Part shown: positions 20,858 to 29,731 of the stretch, in pieces
Numbering within the stretch: position 1 is the first letter of the stretch
How the letters are laid out: each line of letters opens with the position of its first letter
Source of the DNA: a virus
Length of the DNA: 62,545 nucleotides
Strand: one strand, 5' to 3'
Virus record (IMG/VR): IMGVR_UViG_3300046694_000164
Location: 1 to 62,545 of that record
Program-made: the position numbers and the translations under genes
Notes under the pieces: generated by a model
What the model was told of the DNA's origin: nothing
What the model saw: the letters and a program-made list of their open reading frames with translations, nothing else
Database searches by the model: none

Positions 20858-22897
20858 TCAGGTGACGACGAATGAACCCGTCGCGACCGCCGAAGCCGGC
20901 ACGCCAGAGGCATTGATCGCTTCGATAAACCCGTACTTGGTGCCGGCCGTCAGACCGGTGACGACACGACCGTCGGCAATGTTCGGCGGCCCATACTCGG
21001 TGGCAACCAGCGTCGACCCGCTGAAGCTGTTCGTCGTGTTGATGTAGATCCGAACGCCGGAATAGTTGGCGCTGTTTGGCGCTGTCCAACTGAAGCTGCC
21101 CTGCCCTGCACCGCCCGTTACGCCTGCGCCAGTGACCTGACCTGGCGGCGTGGGATCGGCAACGGCCGTCCGCAACTCATATGCTGTGAACGGCGAGCTA
21201 GCGCCTGCCGACCACGCACGAAGCCGGAACTGATACTGCGCGCCGTCCGCCAGATAGCCGGATCGGACTTGATCGACGCCGGGTTGCGATACTGAACTTT
21301 GCGGTCCAGTTGATCCAGATGTCTTTTCCCACTCGAGTTCATAAGTCAGGCTATCTGAAACATGATCCCAACTTGCGAGTGCATAGGCAGCCGTTGCGCC
21401 GCCAGACACTACTTCGGTCTGGATAACGACATCGAAGTTGACGGGGACCGGCACGCCCGTACGCGGGACGATAACAACAGAAGCACCGGGTTCGCCCTCC
21501 TCCGTCGCCGCGTTGAATGCGTACAGGTCGGTCGGCACCACGATCCCGCTGAAACTGACAGTCATGTCGCTAAGCGATATGGTCACTTTCGATGTGATCT
21601 CGACCACAGCGTCAGAAAGCTTCGGCGCGTACTGAACGCGGACAAATCGATGGTATGAAATATCGGCGCTTGGATCGTAGTGAGCGGTAATCGACACCTT
21701 CGCCCCATTTCTCCTGATGTAGGCTAGCTTCTGAAGCCGCTGAATGTGGTTATGCGACTGCACCGCCACGTTCTCGACGGTCATTGTCCGCTCTGTGTCC
21801 TCGCCGATATACGGGTTGCCGTATATTGCAGCGTCGTTGGTGTTGTAGAGGTCAGACGGATCGGTAAATCTGCCGCGCACCGCCAAGACCGTCGTCGATG
21901 GATCAACGTTGGCATTCAGACCGAACGAGATGATATTGTCGCGCGTCAGCGTGATAGTCGGAGCAACGTATTCGCCGGCGTGCACGCCAATCTTGCCGTC
22001 GGATCTCTCGTAGACGACGAGCTCAGCGGCCTGATCCATGGTCCGGCCAACTTCGATCGGATCGCTGTCAGCCCGGAACCACATGCCGCCGTGGTAGCGG
22101 CTTTCGTTCGCGCCAGATCTATTGACCACCGTCTGGTCGCAGACGTTCGCTGCATTGATCCAGTCTGGCGGATGCATGTCGTCGAGCGACATCTTGCCGC
22201 CATATGGGCTCGTCAGGTGCCAAAGGCGCATCATCGCGATGTTGCTCGAAAAGTCGGTGACACCATTGCGCGGGTCATAAAGAAGCATGCCGTTGATGAC
22301 GGCTGAATGCTCCGGCATCTGGTTCGGATATACCTTAAGGTAGTCCTCAGATGGAGCGGTTGCGCATGCCATCATGATGGACGCGATTCCATCGCCTCGG
22401 TGAGCCGCAGACCAGATCGTTGGGAATGTTCCTACGACCTGAGAGTACGCAGTCTCCAGCGTCGCGCCATTTCTGGTCTCCAACCTCACATAGCCACCCG
22501 CAAAATGCGCTGGTGTCGCTACATTCCCGGCGCCATCTAGCGTCACCGCCTCATCGTGCAGGTAGTGTTGCACAAAGCTATGAACCCGATGACCAGCCGT
22601 GGTTATGATGTGAAATGCGACGCCGTCCTTTTCCTCGAGAAAGACGTAGTCGCCGGCCTTCTTTACCGTGCCAAGGATAATTGGCAACGATGGCACCGAC
22701 TGCTTCAGATTGTAGGTGCCGTCTTCCGGCTTGGGAACCGCCGGCTTTGGCGTGAGGGCCTTGGAAAGAAGGGTGGCGCCGGCAAGCAGACCGCCGTAGC
22801 TCAGCGCCAGTGTGCCGAGATAGAGGGCGTTAGCCGCAGCGACAGTAGTCGCGTACGAGGACACGATCAACGCGCCCAAGCTAATAATGTCTGGCAT
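20858..22897 (-). CDS. Tail tip / host-specificity protein (J-like) with FnIII modules
   Basis: 679 residues. A hydrophobic N-terminus (ALYLGTLALSYGGLLAGATL) leads into SVPSLPIILGTVKKAGDYVF and ITTAGHRVHSFVQHYLHDEAV, the start of many tail-tip attachment proteins. The middle (about residues 130-480) is hub-like. The last 200 residues contain two fibronectin type III-like repeats (ASWDHVSDSLTYELEWEKT; SFSWTAPNSANYSGVRIYIN). It follows the NlpC/P60-like gene as in lambda-like tail operons and would form the tail-tip hub carrying fibre and spike. Confidence 0.8.
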   Translation of the reverse strand: MPDIISLGALIVSSYATTVAAANALYLGTLALSYGGLLAGATLLSKALTPKPAVPKPEDGTYNLKQSVPSLPIILGTVKKAGDYVFLEEKDGVAFHIITTAGHRVHSFVQHYLHDEAVTLDGAGNVATPAHFAGGYVRLETRNGATLETAYSQVVGTFPTIWSAAHRGDGIASIMMACATAPSEDYLKVYPNQMPEHSAVINGMLLYDPRNGVTDFSSNIAMMRLWHLTSPYGGKMSLDDMHPPDWINAANVCDQTVVNRSGANESRYHGGMWFRADSDPIEVGRTMDQAAELVVYERSDGKIGVHAGEYVAPTITLTRDNIISFGLNANVDPSTTVLAVRGRFTDPSDLYNTNDAAIYGNPYIGEDTERTMTVENVAVQSHNHIQRLQKLAYIRRNGAKVSITAHYDPSADISYHRFVRVQYAPKLSDAVVEITSKVTISLSDMTVSFSGIVVPTDLYAFNAATEEGEPGASVVIVPRTGVPVPVNFDVVIQTEVVSGGATAAYALASWDHVSDSLTYELEWEKTSGSTGPQSSVSQPGVDQVRSGYLADGAQYQFRLRAWSAGASSPFTAYELRTAVADPTPPGQVTGAGVTGGAGQGSFSWTAPNSANYSGVRIYINTTNSFSGSTLVATEYGPPNIADGRVVTGLTAGTKYGFIEAINASGVPASAVATGSFVVT

Positions 22898-22901
22898 ATT
22901 T

Positions 22902-23309
22902 TTAGATTTCCCAAACAGCTAGGGGCTTGGCGGAAAGCGGGCCGACGCCGGCGCGGGAGCGCACCAACCAGTGAGTGCCGTCGAAGATGGCGCCCCACTG
23001 GCGGGAGATGTTTGTCGGGCTACCAATGACGCCAATTGCGCCGACATGTGGCGAGGCAAGTGGTTGACCGTTGATGTTGGCGACGCAGCCCGCCACCACG
23101 GGGGCAACGCCACCAGCTTCGCGGATGATCGACTCAAACCCTGCCTCGTCCGAATAGGTGCCGCGCAAGTGCGCGGCCGGGTCCGGATGGCCAAGCCACA
23201 TCGCCCAGTCTGCGAGGAAGAGGCAGCAATCAACGGTGCCGGGGTCCCACGGCCGCGCTTGTTGTGCATCCAGAAACAAGGCCAGCCGATCCGCTACCAG
23301 TTCGGCCAT
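22902..23309 (-). CDS. DUF6950/NlpC-P60-like tail assembly protein
   Basis: 135 residues. RPWDPGTVDCCLFLADWAMW carries the Cys expected of NlpC/P60-like or DUF6950 tail proteins, with VGAIGVIGSP and SRQWGAIFDGTHWLVRSR following. In lambda-type tails the equivalent protein sits between tip-assembly proteins and J. The full Cys-His-His triad of active NlpC/P60 peptidases is not clear, so it may be structural. Confidence 0.7.
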   Translation of the reverse strand: MAELVADRLALFLDAQQARPWDPGTVDCCLFLADWAMWLGHPDPAAHLRGTYSDEAGFESIIREAGGVAPVVAGCVANINGQPLASPHVGAIGVIGSPTNISRQWGAIFDGTHWLVRSRAGVGPLSAKPLAVWEI

Positions 23310-23860
23310 CTGATCGTTCGATCCTTCAGGCCAGGAATGCGCTCGCAGAATTTGTCATCAGGAGCGGATGGATTAATGATCTTCGCCCGAGCGCGCTGGT
23401 CGACGTCGGAAAGCACCGCGCCATTGGTCACATTGCGTAGCGTAAAGCGGTTGGCGACATCGACCTGAATAGTGGAATTGATAACGTCGCCAGCCGCTTG
23501 GTCGACGAAGTTCAAATTCGACACAGTGCCGGTAAACTTAACGATCGGATCGCCGACAGGCTGCTCGAAGTCATCGCACTTCTGCAACAGGATGCGGAAG
23601 TGAGAGCCGACGATATTGCCAGCTTGATAATCAACCCAGACGGCGTCACTTGTCGCCCCATCAACTCCGGACAGCACCAACGAGAGCGTGAAGGCTTCGG
23701 CGTTGATGGCTGCCTCGATCTGGGCAAGTGCGTCCTCAGTGAGAACGCATGCGCGGTAGATCTCGCCGTCATCTCCAACAAACGGGCCACCTGACCCGTC
23801 CCAAAAGCGAAGTGTGCCAGATGGAAGCTCCACCTGGCAAAGAACACGAAGACTTGCCAC
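23294..23860 (-). CDS. Minor tail protein (tip hub type)
   Basis: 188 residues from the GTG at 23860 (GGAG 7 bases upstream); the TTG at 23872 is less likely. Beta-rich with LPSGTLRFWDGSGGPFVGDDGE and IVGSHFRILLQKCDDFEQ. The pattern 'rfwdG.G.....g..Y' resembles DUF1833/DUF2163-type tail-tip proteins found between tape measure and hub in siphophages. It overlaps the next gene by 16 bases. Confidence 0.55.
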   Translation of the reverse strand: MASLRVLCQVELPSGTLRFWDGSGGPFVGDDGEIYRACVLTEDALAQIEAAINAEAFTLSLVLSGVDGATSDAVWVDYQAGNIVGSHFRILLQKCDDFEQPVGDPIVKFTGTVSNLNFVDQAAGDVINSTIQVDVANRFTLRNVTNGAVLSDVDQRARAKIINPSAPDDKFCERIPGLKDRTIRWPNW

Positions 23861-23894
23861 GAGGCACTCCAATCAAAGGGGGCGGTCAGTCCGG

Positions 23895-24605
23895 CTAAAC
23901 CAGCGAGTTCCAGTAGTCCGTCGCCTCGATGAAGCTGACGTTGGGCTTGACGCCCTTGGTTATCGCATCCTGCGAAATATCCATTCCGCGGTCGTCGGCG
24001 AGATGGCAAAGGCAGGTTGGCCGATCGAACTCGAGCGAGGCGCCAGACGGGATGAGCTCGCGAACCGAAGGCGAGATCAAGACTGTCCAGATGTCGCCGT
24101 CCGTCTCGAGCACCGGCCCCGTTTCGTAGAGCGCGTGGTTGTATGAAAACCGTACGCCGACGAGGTCCGCCGCGGCCTTGATGATACGAAGGCGGATGGA
24201 CGTTGAGCCGATCGGCGTGTTGCCGTCGGTCACAACCGAAATCGCGCCCTGCTCGTATGAGCTGTCGTCATCGAAGAATGAATCGTCGCTGTGCGGCAGA
24301 TCAACGGCAGGCTCGAATCTTCCCGAGACGTACGGCGCCGACAGCCCAGACGGAACGCGCACAGCGATCAAACCGGAGCGGCCACCAAGCTTCTGCCTGA
24401 TGGCCTGCCACGTGCGCCACTGATCGCGATAGCGGTTCTGAATCGCGATGCTAGCGTAATCAATCGCCCAATAGCCAAGATCCGTGCGCGTAACCGGCTC
24501 GACGCCGCCAAGCGACTTGCCGCCCGAGCGAGTGAACGGAACAACGTTCGCCTGCACCTGCCGAGGCGTGAGAAGGCAAAACGGCCATTCTATAATCGTT
24601 GCCAT
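23895..24605 (-). CDS. Distal tail / minor tail protein
   Basis: 236 residues directly after the tape-measure gene. WPFCLLTPRQVQANVVPFTR, then LGYWAIDYASIAIQNRYRDQWRTWQAIR, are shared with phage minor tail proteins found at this place. The rest is beta-rich. Position and size fit a distal-tail-like adaptor joining the tube to the tip complex. No enzymatic motif. Confidence 0.6.
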   Translation of the reverse strand: MATIIEWPFCLLTPRQVQANVVPFTRSGGKSLGGVEPVTRTDLGYWAIDYASIAIQNRYRDQWRTWQAIRQKLGGRSGLIAVRVPSGLSAPYVSGRFEPAVDLPHSDDSFFDDDSSYEQGAISVVTDGNTPIGSTSIRLRIIKAAADLVGVRFSYNHALYETGPVLETDGDIWTVLISPSVRELIPSGASLEFDRPTCLCHLADDRGMDISQDAITKGVKPNVSFIEATDYWNSLV

Positions 24606-24614
24606 TTCGCCTCC

Positions 24615-27221
24615 TTACGAATTGCGGTAGTCGCCGCCGGCCGTGTTGTTCTGGTATTTCGCCATCGTCGGAACGACCTGCTGAGTGGCCGCGCTCACTA
24701 TGCGAGGGCTGGCCTCGGTCACGGTCTGTTGGCTCACTGTTTTGACGAACGGCATCAGATTGCCGCTTCCGTCGACATCGACGCCGACGGTTACGTGGAC
24801 GCCAGACTGGCCACCCATCTTAGTGCCGCGCGGGAGGACAACCTCGCCTCGTTGCAGGATGGCCGGAACTTCGCCGGGCTGGAGGCCAGCGACGCCGCCT
24901 TTGTGGTAGCGCTTGGCACCACCGAAGACCGACGGAGAAACCGATCGCCCATGTCCGTAGCCGTCAGAACCAGCGACGCCGCCGCTATGCAGAATGCCTG
25001 GAATAAGCATGCCGCCCAGCAGACCGCCTGCACCTCCGCCGCCGCCACCGAACAGCCCGCCGAGGAGGCCGCCGCCTCCACCTGTGCCAAAGACGGCGTT
25101 CAGGCCGACATCGATAAGCTTGTCGACGACCTTATCCAAGGCGCCAGCCAATGCTTCCGCCGCTGACTTGCCGCTGCGTAGATCTGAGATGAACCCACCC
25201 ACGACATCGCGGCCGAGATCGCGAAACTCTTCAGCCGACTTGCGCAGTCGCTCTTGAGAAACCTTAAGTCCCTCGCTCGCCGACGATGCCTTGGCGTAGT
25301 TCGTGGCTAATGCATCAATGCTGGCCGCAAGCTCAGGCGTAACTGTCACGCCAGCCTTCTGGGCTTCAGACAGCAACTGCTGCTGAATCTTAGCCTTTTC
25401 GACTGCGAAGCCGTAGTCTGTGATGAGCGGGTTTAGCTTCGCCTGGGCAGCATATTCCGCATTGAGCACATCGATGCGCTTCTGGATCTCGGCGACGTCG
25501 CCCTGAAAGATCTGGTCTGGCGTCTTCTTGTTGCTTGAAACGATGCCGGCATCCGACAGCGAAATGCCCGTGCCGGAAAGGTAAGTCTGCGCTTCTTCCT
25601 TGCGCCTACCAGGGTTAGAGGTGAGCGCCGCAATAGCCTTCGCGACCTTCTCCGGCCCGCCGCCATCTTGGATCGCCTTTACGATCGAGTCCGGCAGAGA
25701 GCCATAGTTGTAGGCAATCGACGTCAGCGCGGCCTGCTGGCCGTCGGAGAGGCTCTTCCAAGTCTCAATGCCGATGGCCTTCTGGATGCCGTCCTGGAAC
25801 TCCATGATGCGGCGCGATAGGTCTCGCTGCGCCTCGTCGAGCGTGACGACGGTGTCCTTGGTGACCTTCTCAATCACGCCATTGGCGCGCGTCGCGGTGT
25901 CACTGCCGAAGCCGACACGAAACGCATTCGTGTCCCATTTGGCATTGGTGATGAAGCCCTCAAAAGAGCGTATCAGCTTGGCAGCGGCAGACTTTCCGAC
26001 TTCGTCAAGTTGCGACTCGTTGAAGTCGAAATTGCTTGCCTCCATGCTGTTCATGAATTTGCCGCCGCCGGAATAGAGAGGCGATAGGCGGCCAAGTGGA
26101 CCGGATTTGTTAATCTGATCCTGCAGACCATTCAGGTTCTTGGCGTATTCACCGACCTGTTCGAGCGCCTTCCCCATCGCGGGTATAAGCTCAGTTTTGA
26201 TCTTGTTGGCTACGTCGCTTATCGCGCTGCCGCCATTCGCGCCAAGACCGATCGCCGAGGCAGTCAGTGCAGCGAACGCGTCCTTGGCCTGCTGGCCAGT
26301 TAGGTAGACGTCCTTAAGGCGCTTTTGGGTTCCCTCAATCGCTTCCTGAAGCGGAATGGATTCCTGCGCAGACAGGCGAACCTGCTTGGCGAGTTCCCGA
26401 ATATTGTCGGGAATGCCAGTCATGCCCTCGATTTTTGCCATTTCGAGCGAGAAGCCGCGGAAGTCCGGGACATCCTGCTGAAGCAGCGAGAGCGCGTGCT
26501 GGAAGTCCAGAACGGTCTGCGTAGCGCCACCGAACTCGCTTACCGGAACACTGAGAATGTCCGACGATAGATCCTTACCAGCCGCCTGAATGGCCTTCTG
26601 CAGACTGCCAAACTCGTCGCGAAGCTTTTGCAGCTCGATCTTTTTGACTGAATCCGAGTAGTCTTCAGCACCCTTCTTGGCGATGCCCCAGGCATCGTCG
26701 AAGGACTTGATAAGCTCTGCGTGGGCCTTAAGGATCTTCTCTGCGTCCGGAACATCGGACTTGAGCGTCGTGATGTACTGAACCGCCGCACCGGCCAAGC
26801 CGATAAGGGCATAGGAAGCGAGAGAAACAGGGTTGACCACCTGAGCAAGCGCGCCGCCAAGCGTCTTGACCGCGCCTACGATACCACCGCCCGCTCCGTT
26901 GAAAACCTGCGCTACCTGGCTGCCTTGCTGCACCATGATGGTGAATGGCGACGTGCCGCTGGCAAGACCCATGGCAATATCGTTCAACTGGAACGACAGA
27001 TTGGAAACAGCCGCAGACTGCCTGCCAAGCGACTGGACAACCCTCTTGCCGCCGCTGTCAAAGCTGCCAGCAACATTGTCATTGGCCTTCTTGAACTTGT
27101 TCTCGATGCCACCGGCGGTATCGCCGGCGGTTTTCGCGATCGCAGCAAGTTGCTTTTCGAACTTCTTCGTTGTCGCCTCAATAGAGACAAGCAGGCGAGC
27201 GGTATCGTCACCAGAGGCCAT
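24615..27221 (-). CDS. Tail tape-measure protein with embedded lysozyme-like domain
   Basis: 868 residues. N-terminal coiled coil (LLVSIEATTKKFEKQLAAIA) with KKANDNVAGSF. A hydrophobic stretch around residues 90-150 precedes long helices. Near the middle a GH24-like muramidase domain is visible (IRSFEGFITNAKWD, FRVGFGSDT, LSDGQQAALTSIAYNYG). The C-terminal part is glycine-rich (GTGGGGGLLGGLFGGGGGG) and ends in a basic region. At about 0.15 nm per residue it predicts a tail near 130 nm. The lysozyme domain probably opens the cell wall during DNA entry. Confidence 0.88.
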   Translation of the reverse strand: MASGDDTARLLVSIEATTKKFEKQLAAIAKTAGDTAGGIENKFKKANDNVAGSFDSGGKRVVQSLGRQSAAVSNLSFQLNDIAMGLASGTSPFTIMVQQGSQVAQVFNGAGGGIVGAVKTLGGALAQVVNPVSLASYALIGLAGAAVQYITTLKSDVPDAEKILKAHAELIKSFDDAWGIAKKGAEDYSDSVKKIELQKLRDEFGSLQKAIQAAGKDLSSDILSVPVSEFGGATQTVLDFQHALSLLQQDVPDFRGFSLEMAKIEGMTGIPDNIRELAKQVRLSAQESIPLQEAIEGTQKRLKDVYLTGQQAKDAFAALTASAIGLGANGGSAISDVANKIKTELIPAMGKALEQVGEYAKNLNGLQDQINKSGPLGRLSPLYSGGGKFMNSMEASNFDFNESQLDEVGKSAAAKLIRSFEGFITNAKWDTNAFRVGFGSDTATRANGVIEKVTKDTVVTLDEAQRDLSRRIMEFQDGIQKAIGIETWKSLSDGQQAALTSIAYNYGSLPDSIVKAIQDGGGPEKVAKAIAALTSNPGRRKEEAQTYLSGTGISLSDAGIVSSNKKTPDQIFQGDVAEIQKRIDVLNAEYAAQAKLNPLITDYGFAVEKAKIQQQLLSEAQKAGVTVTPELAASIDALATNYAKASSASEGLKVSQERLRKSAEEFRDLGRDVVGGFISDLRSGKSAAEALAGALDKVVDKLIDVGLNAVFGTGGGGGLLGGLFGGGGGGAGGLLGGMLIPGILHSGGVAGSDGYGHGRSVSPSVFGGAKRYHKGGVAGLQPGEVPAILQRGEVVLPRGTKMGGQSGVHVTVGVDVDGSGNLMPFVKTVSQQTVTEASPRIVSAATQQVVPTMAKYQNNTAGGDYRNS

Positions 27222-27476
27222 TTAGAAACCCTCAATCCCAAGATCCGCAGCGATGTCATCAGTCATGGCGGGCGGCGCTTCTTCTTCGCTTGCGTGGGCT
27301 TTGCGATAGCCTTCCATGCAGCACGCGAATTCCCAGAGCGTCATGTCGTCGATGTCGCGGGGAGAATAGCCGACGACGGCGCCTGCGCCGTAGTAAGACG
27401 ACCAGCGAGTCTTACCGTTCGGAAGCGGGTCTAGTTGCTTTCCGCCGCTATCCCCGCTTCTGGCTCCCCCGGCTGA
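27222..27476 (-). CDS. Second tail-assembly-chaperone frame, probably reached by -1 frameshift
   Basis: An open frame of 84 codons that has no ATG, GTG or TTG until the ATG at 27344. The upstream part still reads as protein (WSSYYGAGAVVGYSPRDIDD, then MTLWEFACCMEGYRKAHAS). It lies in the -1 frame relative to the end of the preceding gene, overlaps it by 46 bases and stops next to the tape-measure start. This is the G/GT arrangement of siphophage tail chaperones. A G-run at 27466-27470 lies in the overlap, but no canonical heptamer is evident. If not frameshifted, a 40-residue protein from 27344 remains. Confidence 0.5.
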   Translation of the reverse strand, partial: SAGGARSGDSGGKQLDPLPNGKTRWSSYYGAGAVVGYSPRDIDDMTLWEFACCMEGYRKAHASEEEAPPAMTDDIAADLGIEGF

Positions 27477-27784
27477 TCATCCGTTTCCCACATAATAAAG
27501 CGTCTGATGATTTCTGCCGCAGTAACTGCAAGCGCATAAGGGCTCGCAACGTCAAGAGCGGCCTCAACCGCTTTTTGCGCGTCGCGCTCCTGCATCCCAC
27601 CACCAACAAGGCCGAGCCTGATTGGCCCGACCACGTCGTCGATCTTCCATTGAGAAGACAAAAGCCGCATCATGACCACGGCGCACCCGGCGTCGCTGCG
27701 CTGCTCGATCGCACGCAATTCGCCGATGCCCAGGCGGAAAGAATGCTCTCCGCCTGGCCAAACGATCTCCTCAGAGCCACGCAT
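27431..27784 (-). CDS. Tail assembly chaperone, GTA gp10-like
   Basis: 117 residues. FRLGIGELRAIEQRSDAGCAV, VVMMRLLSSQWKIDDVVGPI and RLGLVGGGMQERDAQKAVEAAL are the marks of the gene-transfer-agent-like tail chaperone family found in alphaproteobacteria. It would coat the tape-measure protein before tube assembly. Its start overlaps the stop of the tail-tube gene and it is followed by the frame described at 27222-27476. Confidence 0.75.
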   Translation of the reverse strand: MRGSEEIVWPGGEHSFRLGIGELRAIEQRSDAGCAVVMMRLLSSQWKIDDVVGPIRLGLVGGGMQERDAQKAVEAALDVASPYALAVTAAEIIRRFIMWETDDQPGEPEAGIAAESN

Positions 27785-28230
27785 TAGGCTTTTGCCGTCC
27801 GCGTCGGGATGCCGTCGAACTGAACTTCGATTTCAGCCGTCACCTTCGTGCCGCGTTCGGCCTGGTTCGAGATCGAGACGAGGTAGGCATTGCCGGTCTC
27901 GTATTCGGTGTCGCCGATGGCAGCATTTACGTGCTGGACGCGAACACTCTTCGTGGCGCCGGAGTACCACCAATCCAGCATGGTCTCATGCGACTGAGCG
28001 GCCCAAACACCAGATCCAGAGATCGTCACCTCCTGAGACTGTACGGCGCGCTCGACTGCGGCCGGCAGGGACTCGTCATCGCAATCCGGAACTTCGGACG
28101 TAGACATGTTGCTCTGGCGATTAATGCCACGCGAAGTCAGGCCGCAGAGGCGAGAGTAGACGCCAGAACCAGCGGTCGTCTCAACTTCTAGGACAAGTTG
28201 ATGAAAGTTGGCGGTCGTAGCCCTTGTCAT
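27784..28230 (-). CDS. Major tail tube protein
   Basis: 148 residues from the ATG at 28230 (GGAG 6 bases before); the TTG at 28242 is not preferred. FHQLVLEVETTAGSGVYSRL, GLTSRGINRQSNMSTSEVPD and VTISGSGVWAAQSHETMLDW are typical of phage tail tube proteins of the TP901/GTA-like type. A terminator-like hairpin stands just upstream. Confidence 0.8.
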   Translation of the reverse strand: MTRATTANFHQLVLEVETTAGSGVYSRLCGLTSRGINRQSNMSTSEVPDCDDESLPAAVERAVQSQEVTISGSGVWAAQSHETMLDWWYSGATKSVRVQHVNAAIGDTEYETGNAYLVSISNQAERGTKVTAEIEVQFDGIPTRTAKA

Positions 28231-28243
28231 TGATTTCTCCAAT

Positions 28244-28267
28244 AAAAAAGCCGCTCAATGGCGGCCG
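28244..28267 (-). terminator. Intrinsic-terminator-like hairpin before tail-tube gene
   Basis: On the minus strand GCCGC-CATTGA-GCGGC is followed by TTTTTTATT and then the ribosome-binding site of the tail-tube gene. It is the best intrinsic terminator inside the structural operon and would separate head/connector transcription from tail transcription unless antiterminated. It may instead protect a processed 5' end. Confidence 0.6.
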
Positions 28268-28280
28268 GTATGGTGGCGGG

Positions 28281-28484
28281 CTAAACGCCCTCTTTCTCGG
28301 AACTCCGCCTCTTTGGCGGCTTTACCTTAGTCGCTCGGCCGATTGACACGGCGTATTCGACGAAGTCATGCGGGAAACCCTGCGCTTCCGGCTTCGGCTT
28401 TGCGTTGAAGCTAAATTTGCTCTTTGGGCGGGACCAGTTCACTTCTCGAATGACAACCATCCACGCCATATTTGCCCCGATCAT
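28281..28484 (-). CDS. Small basic hypothetical protein
   Basis: 67 residues from the ATG at 28484 (ATGA overlap with the preceding gene); an ATG at 28469 is an alternative. IREVNWSRPKSKFSFNAKPK, then PHDFVEYAVSIGRATKV and a lysine/arginine-rich end. It sits between the tail terminator and tail tube genes. Likely a small structural or accessory protein; no family known to me. Confidence 0.5.
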   Translation of the reverse strand: MIGANMAWMVVIREVNWSRPKSKFSFNAKPKPEAQGFPHDFVEYAVSIGRATKVKPPKRRSSEKEGV

Positions 28485-28894
28485 GGCTCCGGCTCTTCTA
28501 TGCTGGCCGTTACAGATGCGACGCCGTGGGTGGTGAGCCCATCGGAGTCCGTAAATACACGCCTGAAATCAACGCGGATCTCGGCGAGTGCGTTGTCTGT
28601 CATCGCCAGTTCCTGCTCATGAAGCGTGCGATAGATCAGATCAACAATCGTCTTGGCTTCCACCTGGCCGACGGCTTTCGACCACACGTCCAACTGGAAT
28701 GAGTGGACCCCTGAAGTCACGCAATCTGCGCTGTCGTCGACAATGTCGGATGGCCCGAAGCTTATGTAGGCGTTTTTGGCGCCATAAGGCGAAGTCGGCA
28801 CCCTATCGTACACGCCGCCAACAACGGCCATGATGGCTGCGTTTGCTCGCAACGTGTCGTATAGAAGCTTCTGAAGTTCGATTGATGGACCCAT
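28481..28894 (-). CDS. DUF3168 tail terminator/completion protein
   Basis: 137 residues. IELQKLLYDTLRANAAIMAV, GVYDRVPTSPYGAKNAYISF and HSFQLDVWSKAVGQVEAKTI are the pattern of DUF3168, the siphophage tail terminator (gpU-like) that caps the tube. Located between the gp10-like and tail tube genes, as usual. Confidence 0.85.
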   Translation of the reverse strand: MGPSIELQKLLYDTLRANAAIMAVVGGVYDRVPTSPYGAKNAYISFGPSDIVDDSADCVTSGVHSFQLDVWSKAVGQVEAKTIVDLIYRTLHEQELAMTDNALAEIRVDFRRVFTDSDGLTTHGVASVTASIEEPEP

Positions 28895-28895
28895 G

Positions 28896-29387
28896 CTAAC
28901 CAGCCTCCGCTTCCGTCACCGGCCCAACGAACTTGATGGCCTTCTTCATATCGCGCGAAATTCGCGATTTGATGCGCTTTCGAAGCGAACGGTACGAAGG
29001 AAAGAAAAACGGATGCGCTGGACTGCCTGGATGGGCATCTGCCGTCCCTGCGAAGCTCTTATTTCCTCCACCTGCCGCCACATTGTGCGGCGCGGTACCA
29101 AATTCCACAAAAGCAGCGTAAAACGCTTTCTCATTGCCGGCGTAGACGGTGATCTTCAATCCCCGCTCATCCGGATCGCTCTGCGCTAGGACTTTCGAGC
29201 CAGCGGGAGCATTGCCCCACGTCCAACCAATGCTGTCGCGAAGGTCTCCGTCATCCACCGGACAAAGTCGCTTCATCATGGCTACAAGTTCGTCTGCGCC
29301 CTTTTCCATGGCCGCGCGCGCCGACGCCTCAACCCTTTTCGGCAAGGCGGCGATGGTTTTCTTAAGCTCGCCGACACCTTTGACCAT
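28896..29387 (-). CDS. HK97 gp10-like neck/tail-completion protein
   Basis: 163 residues. VKGVGELKKTIAALPKRVEA, AAMEKGADELVAMMKRLCPV, DDGDLRDSIGWTWG and FYAAFVEFGTAP are the marks of the HK97 gp10 family. A polar insertion and a C-terminal FFFPSYRSLRKRIKSRI follow. It joins connector to tail. Confidence 0.85.
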   Translation of the reverse strand: MVKGVGELKKTIAALPKRVEASARAAMEKGADELVAMMKRLCPVDDGDLRDSIGWTWGNAPAGSKVLAQSDPDERGLKITVYAGNEKAFYAAFVEFGTAPHNVAAGGGNKSFAGTADAHPGSPAHPFFFPSYRSLRKRIKSRISRDMKKAIKFVGPVTEAEAG

Positions 29388-29731
29388 CAGATTGTCACGC
29401 CGCTTTCACACAGAAAATCGATGTAGGCGCGGCCAACGTCGTGCGTAACGTCGCGGATGGCATATTGCCTTCCGGTTCGGATATCCGTCAGCCGCCAATC
29501 GGACGTCACCCCACGAGTGGCCACACTTGACCGAACCCGCACGACGACAGGGTGCCTATTCTCAAGGCGTGCGGCGATTACTGTCTCGCCGCCGCGGAGA
29601 TTGGTGTATGCGCCGGCAGTTTGAAACTGCTCAACCCAACCGGCGACGGGATTCCCGAAGCCGTCATCTTGCTCACCTCGAACGGCAAAGGAGACGCGTT
29701 CTTGAAGTGATCCCGCACCTCCCTTTGGCAT
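29387..29731 (-). CDS. Head-tail joining (head closure) protein
   Basis: 114 residues from the ATG at 29731; the extension to 29842 is out of context. LQERVSFAVRGEQDDGFGNP, VAGWVEQFQTAGAYTNLRGG and WRLTDIRTGRQYAIRDVTHD are typical of phage head-tail adaptor proteins (SPP1 gp16-like). It overlaps its neighbours by single-base stop/start junctions. Confidence 0.8.
   Translation of the reverse strand: MPKGGAGSLQERVSFAVRGEQDDGFGNPVAGWVEQFQTAGAYTNLRGGETVIAARLENRHPVVVRVRSSVATRGVTSDWRLTDIRTGRQYAIRDVTHDVGRAYIDFLCESGVTI

Noticed and set aside
24291-25166. Plus-strand frame of 291 codons opposite the tape-measure and minor tail genes
   Set aside because: No ribosome-binding site, Arg/Ala-rich antisense composition, and the opposite strand encodes clear tail proteins.
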